Shown here: piece after piece, positions 8,523-16,182 of the stretch
Position numbering within the stretch: the stretch's first letter is position 1
Layout: every line of letters begins with the position of its first letter
DNA from: DATBRV01 sp036560145
GTDB taxonomy: Bacteria; Myxococcota_A; UBA9160; SMWR01
DNA length: 64,000 nucleotides
Assembly: GCA_036560145.1 (NCBI GenBank)
Contig: DATBRV010000089.1
Span: forward strand, 49,826-113,825
Reading direction: 5' to 3'
The notes under the pieces: generated by a model
What the model was told of the DNA's origin: nothing
Seen by the model: the letters and a program-made list of their open reading frames with translations, nothing else
The model's database searches: none
Made by a program: the position numbers and the translations under genes

Positions 8523-9701
8523 TCAGGAGAAGCGGACGGGCATCGACTCCCAGCCCTGCACGAACTCGGTCCGGATCCGCTTCAGCTTCGCCTCCTCCAC
8601 CTCGTACTCGGGCCGGTGCGCCAGCAGCTTCTCGAGGCAGAGCTTGCCCTCGAGCTTGGCGAAGTGGAGCCCGATGCAGGCGTGCGTGCCGTGCCCGAAG
8701 CTGAGGATCCGCGGCGAGTTGCGCTCGATGTCGAAGGCGTCGGGATTCGCGAACTCGCGCTTGTCGCGGTTCGCCGACGGGTAGAGGAACATCACCGGAC
8801 GGCCCGCCCGCATGGTCACGCCGTGCAGCGCCACGTCTTTTTTCAGCGTGCGCATCAGGAACTGCGTCGGCATGTCGTAGCGGAGCACCTCGCGGAAGGC
8901 GTTCGGGATCAGGCTGGGATCCTTCGCGCAGCGCGCGCGCTGGCTCTTGTGCTGCCAGAGCCGGTAGACCGCGCTCGAGAAGGTCTTCGGGAAGGTCTCG
9001 GCGCCGCCGATGATGAACATCGAGAGGTGCGAGCCGGCCTCCTCGTCGCTGTAGCGCCGGCCGTCGATCTCGACGCCGAGCACGGTATCGATCACGCTCT
9101 TGTCCGAGACGCCCGCCTTGCGGCGCTTCTGGATCAGCTCCTTGAAGTACGCCGTCATCTCCAGCATCGCGGCGAGGCCGTCCGGCGTCATGCCCTGCAC
9201 GCCCTCCTGGCGCGCAAAGAAGCGCCAGACCAGACGGTTCAGCATGTCGCTGTCCTCGAGCGGGAAGCCGTTCGCGATACAGGCGACCTTCACCGAGACC
9301 TTGGCGGCGAAGTCGTTGAAGAGATCCGCGCCCGCGCCGCCCTCCAGCGGGGCGAAGGCCTCGTCGACGAAGCCCTGGATCTGCGGCTCGAGGCGCGACA
9401 CCACGCCGGGCGTGAAGAAGCGCGAGATCCGCGCGCGCAGCACCGTGTGCTGCGGGGGGTCCATCAGGTTGATCATCGGCGTCACCGGCTGCACCTTGGT
9501 CAGCAGGTGCGACGCCGTGGTGCCGAGGCTCGTCGAGTAGGCCTCGTTGTCCATCGAGGCGTTCCAGATGTCCTCGAAGCGCGAGAGCGCCCAGGCGTCC
9601 CACTTCGGCAGGTGGTAGCAGGGCGCCTCCTCGCGCAGCCGCGCGTAGATCGGATAGGGGTCGCGGATCACTTCTTCGGAGTAGGGGTCGTAGTCGATCA
9701 T
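8523..9701 (-). CDS. Cytochrome P450
   Basis: 392 residues, full length for a bacterial soluble P450. The heme loop FGHGTHACIG (Cys342) and the K-helix EVLR are present, and the I-helix reads GGAETF, a variant of the usual AGxET oxygen-activating motif. The C-terminal QGWESMPVRF resembles the end of CYP124/125-type sterol and fatty-acid hydroxylases. It overlaps the SRPBCC gene by 4 bp (ATGA) and is the last gene of the operon starting with the KstD-like flavoprotein. Inference: it hydroxylates a steroid or another terpenoid-type substrate. No ferredoxin gene is in the window. Confidence 0.85.
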   Translation of the reverse strand: MIDYDPYSEEVIRDPYPIYARLREEAPCYHLPKWDAWALSRFEDIWNASMDNEAYSTSLGTTASHLLTKVQPVTPMINLMDPPQHTVLRARISRFFTPGVVSRLEPQIQGFVDEAFAPLEGGAGADLFNDFAAKVSVKVACIANGFPLEDSDMLNRLVWRFFARQEGVQGMTPDGLAAMLEMTAYFKELIQKRRKAGVSDKSVIDTVLGVEIDGRRYSDEEAGSHLSMFIIGGAETFPKTFSSAVYRLWQHKSQRARCAKDPSLIPNAFREVLRYDMPTQFLMRTLKKDVALHGVTMRAGRPVMFLYPSANRDKREFANPDAFDIERNSPRILSFGHGTHACIGLHFAKLEGKLCLEKLLAHRPEYEVEEAKLKRIRTEFVQGWESMPVRFS

Positions 9702-10273
9702 CGCGCGTGGACTCCTTCGAGATGGGCGAGGATCTGATTCGCGAGGCTCTCCGCCGCCGGCAGCATCAGCGGCCTGATCATCGCGTTGATCATGGGCGCC
9801 ATCGGCCCGCCCGGATCGAGGCGCAGCCGGAAGCTCATGCGCGTTTCCCCGCCCGACAGCTCGGCGGGCGCGCGCCGGGGCGCGCGCCCCAACAAGCGCA
9901 GCAGGCCGCGCGCAATCGCCTCGAAGAAGCGCAGCAGCGCGGGACGCGCCGGCGGCGGCGCCGCCGCCGCATCCGCGCCCGTCGCGGGCTCGAGCGTGAA
10001 GACGCCCTCCCCGTTCACCGCCTCGTTCACGCCCCGCAGCCGGAAGGCGGCCCGCTTGCCCGGGCTCCACTCCGTGATGTCGACCTGGAACACCAGCTTG
10101 CGCGCGAGCACGCCGACGTCGCCCTTCAGCGTCCATATCGAGTGAGTGTCGCTGCGCTTCTCGTGGCTCTGGTAGCCGGTGACGAAGCGCGCCCAGTTGT
10201 CCATGTCCTCGACGAAGCTCCAGATCGTCTCCAACGGGAGCTTCGCCGTGGTCGTGTACTCGGCCTCGGCCAA
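9698..10273 (-). CDS. SRPBCC / CoxG-like ligand-binding protein
   Basis: 191 residues with the START/SRPBCC N-terminal pattern (LPLETIWSFVEDMDNWARFV, then a VFQVDITEW strand), ending in a long amphipathic helix. Such proteins hold hydrophobic ligands in a helix-grip cavity. The frame starts with TTG immediately after the TGA of the KstD-like gene (TGAGTTG), so translational coupling is likely; no ATG fits. Its position between a KstD-like enzyme and a P450 suggests it binds or shuttles their substrate, which is inference. Confidence 0.7.
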   Translation of the reverse strand: MAEAEYTTTAKLPLETIWSFVEDMDNWARFVTGYQSHEKRSDTHSIWTLKGDVGVLARKLVFQVDITEWSPGKRAAFRLRGVNEAVNGEGVFTLEPATGADAAAAPPPARPALLRFFEAIARGLLRLLGRAPRRAPAELSGGETRMSFRLRLDPGGPMAPMINAMIRPLMLPAAESLANQILAHLEGVHAR

Positions 10274-10274
10274 C

Positions 10275-11933
10275 TCAATCCGCCCCGGCGGCGTGCCGGC
10301 CCGCGATGTAGCCCCAGACGATCGCCCGCATGTTCGAGCTTCCGCTCTGGTAGCCGCCGCCGATGTCGAGCAGCGCCGCGGAGTTCCCCACCGCGTAGAG
10401 GCCGGGGATGGCCGGGCCGCGCAGGTGCAACACCTGCGCGTGGGTGTTGGTGGCGAGCCCGTGCGAGTTCACCCCCACCGAGACCGGGACCAGGCGGACG
10501 CCGTAGAACGGCGGCTTGTCGAGCGGGCCGATGCAGGGGTTCTTGTAGTGCGGATCGCCCACCAGGCGGACCGCCCAGGGGCGCGAGCCCTTGCCGAAGT
10601 CGGGGTCGCGGCCTTCCGCGGCGTGGCGGTTGAAGCGCTCGAGCGTCGCCACGAAGCGGTCGGCGTCGATCCCCAGCTTCTCGGCCAGCGCGCGCGGCGA
10701 ATCGGCCTGCACCACCAGCTCGTCCGGAAGCGGCTGGCCGGGCATGAAGGAGCCGAGCGGATAACGGTCGCGGTAGTTCTGATCGAAGATCAGGAAGGGA
10801 GGCAGGTTCGGCATCGTCTGCTTCTGCCCGTCCCAGCTGCGCAGGCGGGGCTGGTAGTCCTTGTAGAAGGATTCGTCGCAGAAGCGCTCGCCCGCGCGAT
10901 TGACCCAGATGGCGTGCGGGCAGCCGCACTCCCAAGAAGACCGGAAGAGCGGCTTTCCGTCGTGCTCCTCGCCCGGGATGTTGTAGCCGTAGAACATCGC
11001 GAGATCCGTGGGAGGCACCGCCGCGAGCGCGGCGCCGATCTCGCCCGCCATTACCAGGTGGTCGCCGTCGAGGTGCGGCGGGCAGGCGGAGTTCCAGTCG
11101 GGCATGGCCTCGAACTGGCGCGCCAGCGCGCGGTTCATGTCGTAGCCGCCGACCCCGAGCACCACGCCGCGCCGGGCGCGCACGCTGAACGGCCGCCCGG
11201 CCTTCTCGGCGCGAACGCCGATCACGGTTCCGTTCTCGACCACCAGCGAACGCACCGGCGTGTCGACGAAGGCCGGGATGCCGCGGTCGACCAGGGCAGC
11301 CTTCAGGAACCAGCCCATCATGCCCGGACCGAAGCTGCGCATGTCCTCGGAGAGGCGCTTGCCCACCAGCTCGTAATCCCACTTCGTGACGTTGGCGAGG
11401 CCGCCCCACGCATAGAGCTCGCGGTGCAGTACGCCGGGCGGGACGTGCGGCGTCATCGGATAGCTCTTGCCCTGCCATTCGCCGAGCCCGGCGCCCGGGA
11501 AGAGCTCCACCGAGAGGTAGCGGCCTCCCGCGTGGGAGCCGGGCGCGTCGGGGTAGTAGTAGTCCGGCAGCCCCTCGATGGCGGTCCAGCGCACACCGGC
11601 CTCGCGCTCGAAGTACTCGATTGCGGTGTGCATGGTATCGAGGAGCTTCTTCTGGAGGGCGGAATCGGCGAAGCCGGCCGAGATGAACTCGAAGTAGCGT
11701 CGCCCGGCGTCGTCCGAATCGGCGATCCCGAGCTCGCGCATCTTGTGGTTGTTGGGGACGAAGACCTCGCCCCCGCCGTACCCGCAGACCCCCCCGAGCC
11801 GGGGCGCCTTCTCGAGCACCACGGCGCGGCTGCCGCCGTCATGGGCCGCGATCGCAGCGCCGATCGAGCCGAGGCCCGACCCGACCGCGACGACGTCGAC
11901 CTCGAGGTCCCAGCCAGAAGGTCTCTCACCCAT
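10275..11933 (-). CDS. KstD-like FAD-dependent dehydrogenase (3-ketosteroid dehydrogenase / fumarate reductase family)
   Basis: 552 residues. The N-terminal FAD dinucleotide site (VVAVGSGLGSIGAAIAA followed by VVLEK) and the C-terminal GLYAVGNSAALLDIGGGYQSG block define the KstD / fumarate-reductase flavoprotein group; in KstD the corresponding C-terminal loop carries the Tyr-Gly that binds the 3-keto group, and a Tyr stands here too. Predicted activity: introducing or removing a ring double bond in a ketosteroid. Related enzymes act on other substrates, so the steroid role rests partly on context. The ATG at 11933 is chosen; the upstream 35 codons run through the operator region. It is divergent from the TetR gene. 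Confidence 0.7.
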   Translation of the reverse strand: MGERPSGWDLEVDVVAVGSGLGSIGAAIAAHDGGSRAVVLEKAPRLGGVCGYGGGEVFVPNNHKMRELGIADSDDAGRRYFEFISAGFADSALQKKLLDTMHTAIEYFEREAGVRWTAIEGLPDYYYPDAPGSHAGGRYLSVELFPGAGLGEWQGKSYPMTPHVPPGVLHRELYAWGGLANVTKWDYELVGKRLSEDMRSFGPGMMGWFLKAALVDRGIPAFVDTPVRSLVVENGTVIGVRAEKAGRPFSVRARRGVVLGVGGYDMNRALARQFEAMPDWNSACPPHLDGDHLVMAGEIGAALAAVPPTDLAMFYGYNIPGEEHDGKPLFRSSWECGCPHAIWVNRAGERFCDESFYKDYQPRLRSWDGQKQTMPNLPPFLIFDQNYRDRYPLGSFMPGQPLPDELVVQADSPRALAEKLGIDADRFVATLERFNRHAAEGRDPDFGKGSRPWAVRLVGDPHYKNPCIGPLDKPPFYGVRLVPVSVGVNSHGLATNTHAQVLHLRGPAIPGLYAVGNSAALLDIGGGYQSGSSNMRAIVWGYIAGRHAAGAD

Positions 11934-11982
11934 CCCGTCGCCCGCCCTGTTCGTCGCCCGCCCTGTTCGCCGGTGAATCAGA

Positions 11983-12003
11983 ACGGAACGTATAGTATCG
12001 TAA
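11983..12003. promoter_or_regulatory. Probable TetR operator, copy 1
   Basis: The core GGAACGTATAGTATCGTAA lies at 11985-12003 and the site starts with AC at 11983. The same 21 bases occur at 17761-17781 with only two differences. The half-site symmetry is TACG/ACG - 3 - nG - 3 - CGTA. It sits between the divergent KstD-like and TetR genes and overlaps TATAGT, a good -10 for the TetR gene. The TetR ATG (12003) begins at the last base of the site, so the regulator mRNA may be leaderless and autorepressed. Confidence 0.7.
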
Positions 12004-12680
12004 TGGGGCAGCCCGGGGAAGCGCCGTTGCGCGCCCACAGCGCTGCGAAAGCCGGGAAAATGCGGACGAATCGCGCCACGGAAGCCTCGGACTCACAGAC
12101 GGGCAACGGCGCCAGCGCCGGCCGCCCGCGCAGCGACGAGGCGCACAAGGCGATCCTCGACGCGACGCTCGAGCTGCTCGCCGACGTCGGCTTCTCCGCG
12201 CTCAAGGTGGAGGGCGTCGCGAGCCGGGCGGGCGTCGGCAAGGCCACCATCTACCGGCGTTGGCGCTCCAAGCTTCCGCTGGTGGTGGAGGCCTTCAGCC
12301 TGCTGCCGGCGCTCGAGGAGGTCGACACCGGCGATCTCGTCTCGGACTTGAAGCAGATGCTGCGCGCCTACCTCGAGCTCTTCAACTCGACGCCGCTCGG
12401 AACCGTGCTGCCGAGCCTGGCCGGGGAACGCCGCCACAACCAGGCGCTCTCGAAGCTGCTCGACCCCGTGCTGCGCGATCGGCGCCGCCCGCTGGTGCGC
12501 GCCCTCGAGCGCGCCGTCGAACGCGGCGAGCTGCCCCGCGACCTCGACCTCGAGCTGGCCGTCGATCTGATCGTCGGCCCGATCGCCGTCAGGCTCTTCT
12601 TCAGCGGCGGCAAGCTCAGCTCGAGACTCGTCGACCCGATCGTCGACCTCGCGCTCTCGGGGCTGAAGGAGAAGCGCTGA
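12003..12680 (+). CDS. TetR-family transcriptional regulator
   Basis: 225 residues from ATG 12003; an internal ATG at 12060 is an alternative, and neither has a clear ribosome binding site. Residues about 45-90 form the TetR DNA-binding domain: ILDATLELLADVGFSALKVE, then GVASRAGVGKATIYRRWRSK as the recognition helix-turn-helix. The C-terminal ligand domain is TetR_C-like (PLVRALERAVERGELP). It is read away from the KstD operon with the 21-bp site between them, and a second copy of the site lies before fadD3/fadE30. It therefore probably senses a steroid catabolite or its CoA ester, by analogy with KstR and KstR2, but I do not claim orthology. Confidence 0.85.
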   Translation: MGQPGEAPLRAHSAAKAGKMRTNRATEASDSQTGNGASAGRPRSDEAHKAILDATLELLADVGFSALKVEGVASRAGVGKATIYRRWRSKLPLVVEAFSLLPALEEVDTGDLVSDLKQMLRAYLELFNSTPLGTVLPSLAGERRHNQALSKLLDPVLRDRRRPLVRALERAVERGELPRDLDLELAVDLIVGPIAVRLFFSGGKLSSRLVDPIVDLALSGLKEKR

Positions 12681-12724
12681 CTACGCTGGCAAACCTTTCA
12701 ACCGATGAAGAATGGAGGCCTTCG

Positions 12725-13075
12725 ATGTACCGAATCGCGTGCCTGCTCGTTGTTGGATTCATCGCTGGCGCGTCGCTGATCGCGATGACACGCCCTGCCG
12801 CTGCTGAAGCAAATTGTCCGCAAGGGGCGACCTGCAATTGCGTGCCCACGACCTTCGAAAAGTGCAAGGTGGACGCGCAGGGACGTCAATACGACTGCAA
12901 GACGTACAAGGGTGAGAAGTGCACGGTCGTCTCGGGTCCCGGGTCCGGAAAGCCGGCCGCGGTCGCTCAGCCCACCGGGGGAGTCGTCGCTCAACCCGAG
13001 GGGGGAACCGTCACTCCGCCGGGCAAGGGCAATGCGATCAAGTTGCAGAAGGTAGCCCCCAGTACGGCAAAATAG
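12725..13075 (+). CDS. Small secreted Cys-containing protein
   Basis: 116 residues. A signal peptide (about residues 1-27, ending PAAAEA) is followed by six Cys in the next 45 residues (CPQGATCNC, KCKV, YDCK, EKCTV), which would form disulfides outside the cytoplasm. The remainder is a Gly/Pro/Val-rich tail with a near repeat (GGVVAQPEGGTV). GGAGG lies nine bases before the ATG. No family is recognised. The gene uses more AT-ending codons than its neighbours. Confidence 0.65.
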   Translation: MYRIACLLVVGFIAGASLIAMTRPAAAEANCPQGATCNCVPTTFEKCKVDAQGRQYDCKTYKGEKCTVVSGPGSGKPAAVAQPTGGVVAQPEGGTVTPPGKGNAIKLQKVAPSTAK

Positions 13076-13081
13076 CCGCGC

Positions 13082-14746
13082 CTACGCCACGCGATCGCCC
13101 GATCGAAAGCGCCCGAGGGGCAGCTCGAAGACGAGACCGTCTGGCGCACGGCCCGCGATGCGGATGAGGCCCGCGTGGACGCCGCGCTGGTGGTGCGCCG
13201 CGCAGAGCGTCACCAGGTTCGCCAGCTCGTCGCCGCCGCCCGCCGAGCGGAACAGCACGTGATGCGCGTGCAGGTTCCTCTGCGACGTGCAGCCCGGCAC
13301 CGTGCAGCGGAAGCCGTCGCGCGCGAAGACCCGATGCTCGCGGGGCGTGGGGCAGCGCCAGGTGTCGATGCAGTGGTCGAACATCGCCTCGAGCGCGGCG
13401 CCGGGGCCGGAGTTCAGGCGGCGCGCCAGCGATCCGAGGCAGGCGCGGAAGAGGCGGCCGATGTCAGCGGGCACGTTCGCGACCCAGATATCCGTCTCCG
13501 GGCGCGTCTCTTTCGCACCGATCTGCACACCCTCGGGGAGCTCGGGCAGGAGGGCGGGATCGAAGGAGCCCGACGCGAGCGCATGCTCCACGTCGTCCTC
13601 CAGTCGGCGGACCGTAACGCCCGCTGCGCGCTCGACCCAGGCGAAGTGGAACGGCTCCGAGCCGGCGGCAAGCATGAGGGGGACGAGAACCTGGGACTGG
13701 GACGGGGTGATGCGACCCGAGCGCCACGCCTCGCCGAGCGCCGGCGCCAGGGCGCACGCGCGCTCCAGCCGGAGCAAGGCACGCGCCTTGCGCGGCGACA
13801 TGGCGAGCCGCTCGCGCGCGTAGGAATCGAGGCTCCGGAAGCCGACCTGGGAGGGGCCGCGCCCGGCGACGAAGGCGAGCAGGAGCGGACCGATCCGGGC
13901 GAGGAGGCCCTGCTCCAGCGCGGCCACTCGGCGCAGGCGCGCATCCAGCTCGCGCGGCCCCGCGCCTTCGAGACCGGCGACGAGCGCCTCGACGAAGGGC
14001 GAGGCCGGGGCCGGGACCTCGAGAGTGAGCGCCGGCTCGGTGCCGAGCTCGGGATTGGCCATACCGGCCATGCCTGAATGGATCCGCCGCGCGAGCGGCG
14101 GCAGCGCCGCGGGATCCACCTCGAGCCGGATCGCCGAGAGCACCTCGGCTGCCACCAGCTCGACGCAGGTCTCCGTCGGCAGCCAGCCTCCTGCGACGCG
14201 CCGGAGCGTCCGCTTCACGTAGCCCCACCTGGACTTCACGTGGCGCGGCGTGCGCACCCGGAGCACCTCGCGCTCGCCCGGCTCGTCCTCGAGCGGATCC
14301 AGTGCGCCTGCCTCGAGCGAGTCCACGTCGATCGCCCGCACCTCGTGCGCGAGGGCCGCCGCCGAAAGCCGGCCGGCGGCGGCGAGCCACAGGCCCTCGT
14401 CCTCCGGCGTGGCCACCCGGCACAGGAGCCTCGCCTTCGTCCAGCCGAGCCGACCCGAGGCGAGCGCTGCTCCGATGGCGGGTAGCTTCGCGAGCGCCGC
14501 GTCCACGTGCGCGAGATCGTAGAGCTCGCGAGCGGACAGCCCCGGACGCTCGCGCGCGTAGTCCGCGAGGCGCGCGAAGCCGAGCGGCTCCCAGGCTCTC
14601 CGCTCGACGAAGACGCCCGCAATCCGCGCGAGCGCCCGCCGCAGCGGTGCACCATTGCGTGCAAGCTCGGTCAGCCGGGCGTCGAGCGCCCCGACCTCGT
14701 CGGTACGCGGGTCGTAACGCGACTGCGCGACGACGGCCGTGACCAT
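13082..14746 (-). CDS. DUF222-type HNH endonuclease
   Basis: 554 residues. The C-terminus (about 480-525) is an HNH nuclease module: a zinc pair CTVPGC, then HAHHVLFRSAGGGDELANL and CAAHH. The rest holds two copies of the helical DUF222-like unit: GFARLADYARERPGLS...LAALPAIGAALASGRL-type sequence near residues 55-105 and GFRSLDSYARERLAMS...LAPALGEAWRSGRI near residues 305-365. These proteins are common in Actinobacteria and myxobacterial groups, and their biological role is unsettled (mobile-element or DNA-processing nucleases). No partner gene is seen. It borders a stretch of insertion-sequence remnants. Confidence 0.8.
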   Translation of the reverse strand: MVTAVVAQSRYDPRTDEVGALDARLTELARNGAPLRRALARIAGVFVERRAWEPLGFARLADYARERPGLSARELYDLAHVDAALAKLPAIGAALASGRLGWTKARLLCRVATPEDEGLWLAAAGRLSAAALAHEVRAIDVDSLEAGALDPLEDEPGEREVLRVRTPRHVKSRWGYVKRTLRRVAGGWLPTETCVELVAAEVLSAIRLEVDPAALPPLARRIHSGMAGMANPELGTEPALTLEVPAPASPFVEALVAGLEGAGPRELDARLRRVAALEQGLLARIGPLLLAFVAGRGPSQVGFRSLDSYARERLAMSPRKARALLRLERACALAPALGEAWRSGRITPSQSQVLVPLMLAAGSEPFHFAWVERAAGVTVRRLEDDVEHALASGSFDPALLPELPEGVQIGAKETRPETDIWVANVPADIGRLFRACLGSLARRLNSGPGAALEAMFDHCIDTWRCPTPREHRVFARDGFRCTVPGCTSQRNLHAHHVLFRSAGGGDELANLVTLCAAHHQRGVHAGLIRIAGRAPDGLVFELPLGRFRSGDRVA

Positions 14747-14895
14747 CGCGGGTCTCCATCGGGACCGAGGGAGTGACGAAGCTCAGCTTGGCGCATGGGT
14801 GTGACAGATCCGGTCGCAGCCCCGAGGCCGCTGCGGGCCCAACCTCCGGTTTCCGCCGAGCGGCTCTCCCGGCTCGAGGATGGACGGCCAGGCCG

Positions 14896-15261
14896 CCCGC
14901 CGAGAACCTCGCGAAGCAGCAGCGCCAGCTCGATCGGTTCCGTCACCGCTACAACTACGAGCGTCCTCGTGATGCGCTCGACGGCGACTTCCCTGCGGAG
15001 CGATGGCAGCGATCGGAAAAGGAGTACTCGGGGCGACTTCGGAAACCCGAGTATCCGGGCCATCTAGAGGTCCGGAGGGTGAGCGCCAGTGGGACGTTCC
15101 GTCGGCTCTCGGGTCAGTACTTCCTGAGCAACGCGCTCAAGGGAGAAGACGTCGGCCTCGAGGAAGTCGACGACGGCACCTGGAGCATCGTCTACTACAA
15201 CACGATCCTGGGACGGATCGATCTGCAAACCAGTAGCATCACGGGGAATGAGAAACTGTAA
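14896..15261 (+). pseudogene. IS481-type transposase, C-terminal remnant
   Basis: The frame carries the last ~120 residues of an IS481-like DDE integrase: RFRHRYNYERPRDALDG (the region after the catalytic Glu), EYPGHLEVRRVSASGTFR, then a LSNALKGEDVGLEEVDDGTW beta-barrel-like tail ending in GRIDLQ. The N-terminal helix-turn-helix and the catalytic DDE core are missing, and the upstream sequence in frame has no resemblance. It is therefore a decayed fragment. No terminal inverted repeats were found around it. Confidence 0.75.
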
Positions 15262-15288
15262 ACCATGCGCCCGGACTTCTGTCAAGGA

Positions 15289-15672
15289 TCAGCCCGACCG
15301 TTCAGGCCGGCTAGCTCGCTTTGTGTACCTGTACCCCAGTGCGAAGAGAGCGACTGCTATCGCGTAGCTAGGGAGCATGAATGGATCTCGCATCGCGGGA
15401 ACGTCGAGTGCGAGCGTTAGGTTGAAGACTGCCGTGCTGACGCACCAAGTCAGGAAGGCTTCTGGGGCGTGCGCAGCGCGACGCCAAAGTAGGCGAGCGG
15501 CAAACATCGCCGCGACGCCACTGCAAGCGCCAAGCAAAGTGAGAATCGAGGTATATGAGGAAGCTGGTGGGGATCGGAGAAGAGTGATCGCATACACGAT
15601 GACTGTTGCGGCTCCGAGGCCACCCAGAATGAGGGCCATGAGCGTGATACCAGCCGGCCTGCGTTCGTTCAC
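15289..15672 (-). CDS. Small membrane protein, orphan, lower GC
   Basis: 127 residues from a GTG preceded by GGCGGGAA; a TTG start 13 codons earlier is possible. Four hydrophobic segments are visible (ITLMALILGGLGAATVIVYA; a second around ILTLLGACSGVAAMF; a third AFLTWCVSTAVFNLTL; a fourth YAIAVALFALGYRY). No family is recognised. The base composition is visibly less GC-rich than neighbouring genes and it sits between two transposase remnants, so it may have arrived by transfer. Confidence 0.5.
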   Translation of the reverse strand: MNERRPAGITLMALILGGLGAATVIVYAITLLRSPPASSYTSILTLLGACSGVAAMFAARLLWRRAAHAPEAFLTWCVSTAVFNLTLALDVPAMRDPFMLPSYAIAVALFALGYRYTKRASRPERSG

Positions 15673-15727
15673 TTCCCGCCGCCTAACAGGTCTTCTACTG
15701 CAACCCGTCAACCATAACGCTCCGGGA

Positions 15728-15782
15728 TCATACGGCGCTGAGAGTCGCCTGAAGTGTCTTTCAGCTGAAGGGCGCCGTATGA
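15728..15782. repeat. Inverted repeat with 11-bp perfect arms
   Basis: TCATACGGCGC at 15728-15738 is mirrored by GCGCCGTATGA at 15772-15782 around a 33-base loop. It lies upstream of the orphan membrane gene in non-coding sequence among transposase remnants. It could be a mobile-element end or a transcript hairpin; nothing in the sequence decides. Confidence 0.5.
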
Positions 15783-15927
15783 CCCGTCGTTTGGGCGGGA
15801 TAGGCTGCGTGGTGGGGCGGGGTTTGCGCGGGCGGGAGCTGAGCGTTCGATTGCGCGGCGTCCTGAGAGACCCTCACCCCATGGTGTCGCGTTGATCGCG
15901 CGCGGCGACTCCGCGTCGCCGTGAATG

Positions 15928-16164
15928 GGAGTACTCGTCCGCGAAGGACCGCGGGGTGCCGGGATCGCCGACTTCCGTGTCCCCGTAGGCTACGCGACGT
16001 TTCGAGACGACGTCCGCACGCACGAAGACGCCGAGCACCGCACTCGTGAGCCCCGCGTCGCGGGCGAGGCGCTAGCGCAGCTCGAAAGGGAGCCAGTACA
16101 CCCACTGGCGGATCGGCACCTCGGGCAGTACGCGATCCACCAAGTGCGCGGCAGTATCCGCCAT
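15928..16164 (-). pseudogene. IS91-type (Y2) transposase remnant with in-frame stop
   Basis: From ATG 16164 the frame reads MADTAAHLVDRVLP then VPIRQWVYWLPFELR, the conserved block just after the zinc-binding domain of IS91/IS801-type transposases (family members typically read VRQWVLSLPYRLR). A TAG at 16072-16074 follows directly, at a place where relatives usually have Tyr, and the frame continues with LARDAGLTSAVLGVFVRA, again family-like, before resemblance fades. It is a nonsense-mutated fragment without the catalytic tyrosines. Confidence 0.7.
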
Positions 16165-16182
16165 GCCTGAAGCGCGGCCCGG

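Noticed and set aside
12003..12680. TetR gene as a KstR2 orthologue
   Set aside because: The protein does not resemble KstR2 beyond the helix-turn-helix, and the sites found are not KstR2-type, so a functional analogy is all that can be said.
15681..15795. Possible integron attC site
   Set aside because: GTTAGGC precedes the orphan membrane gene on the minus strand and a GCCCAAA-like end lies about 110 bp upstream, but the arms are not symmetric, the second core is off consensus, and no attC follows the gene.
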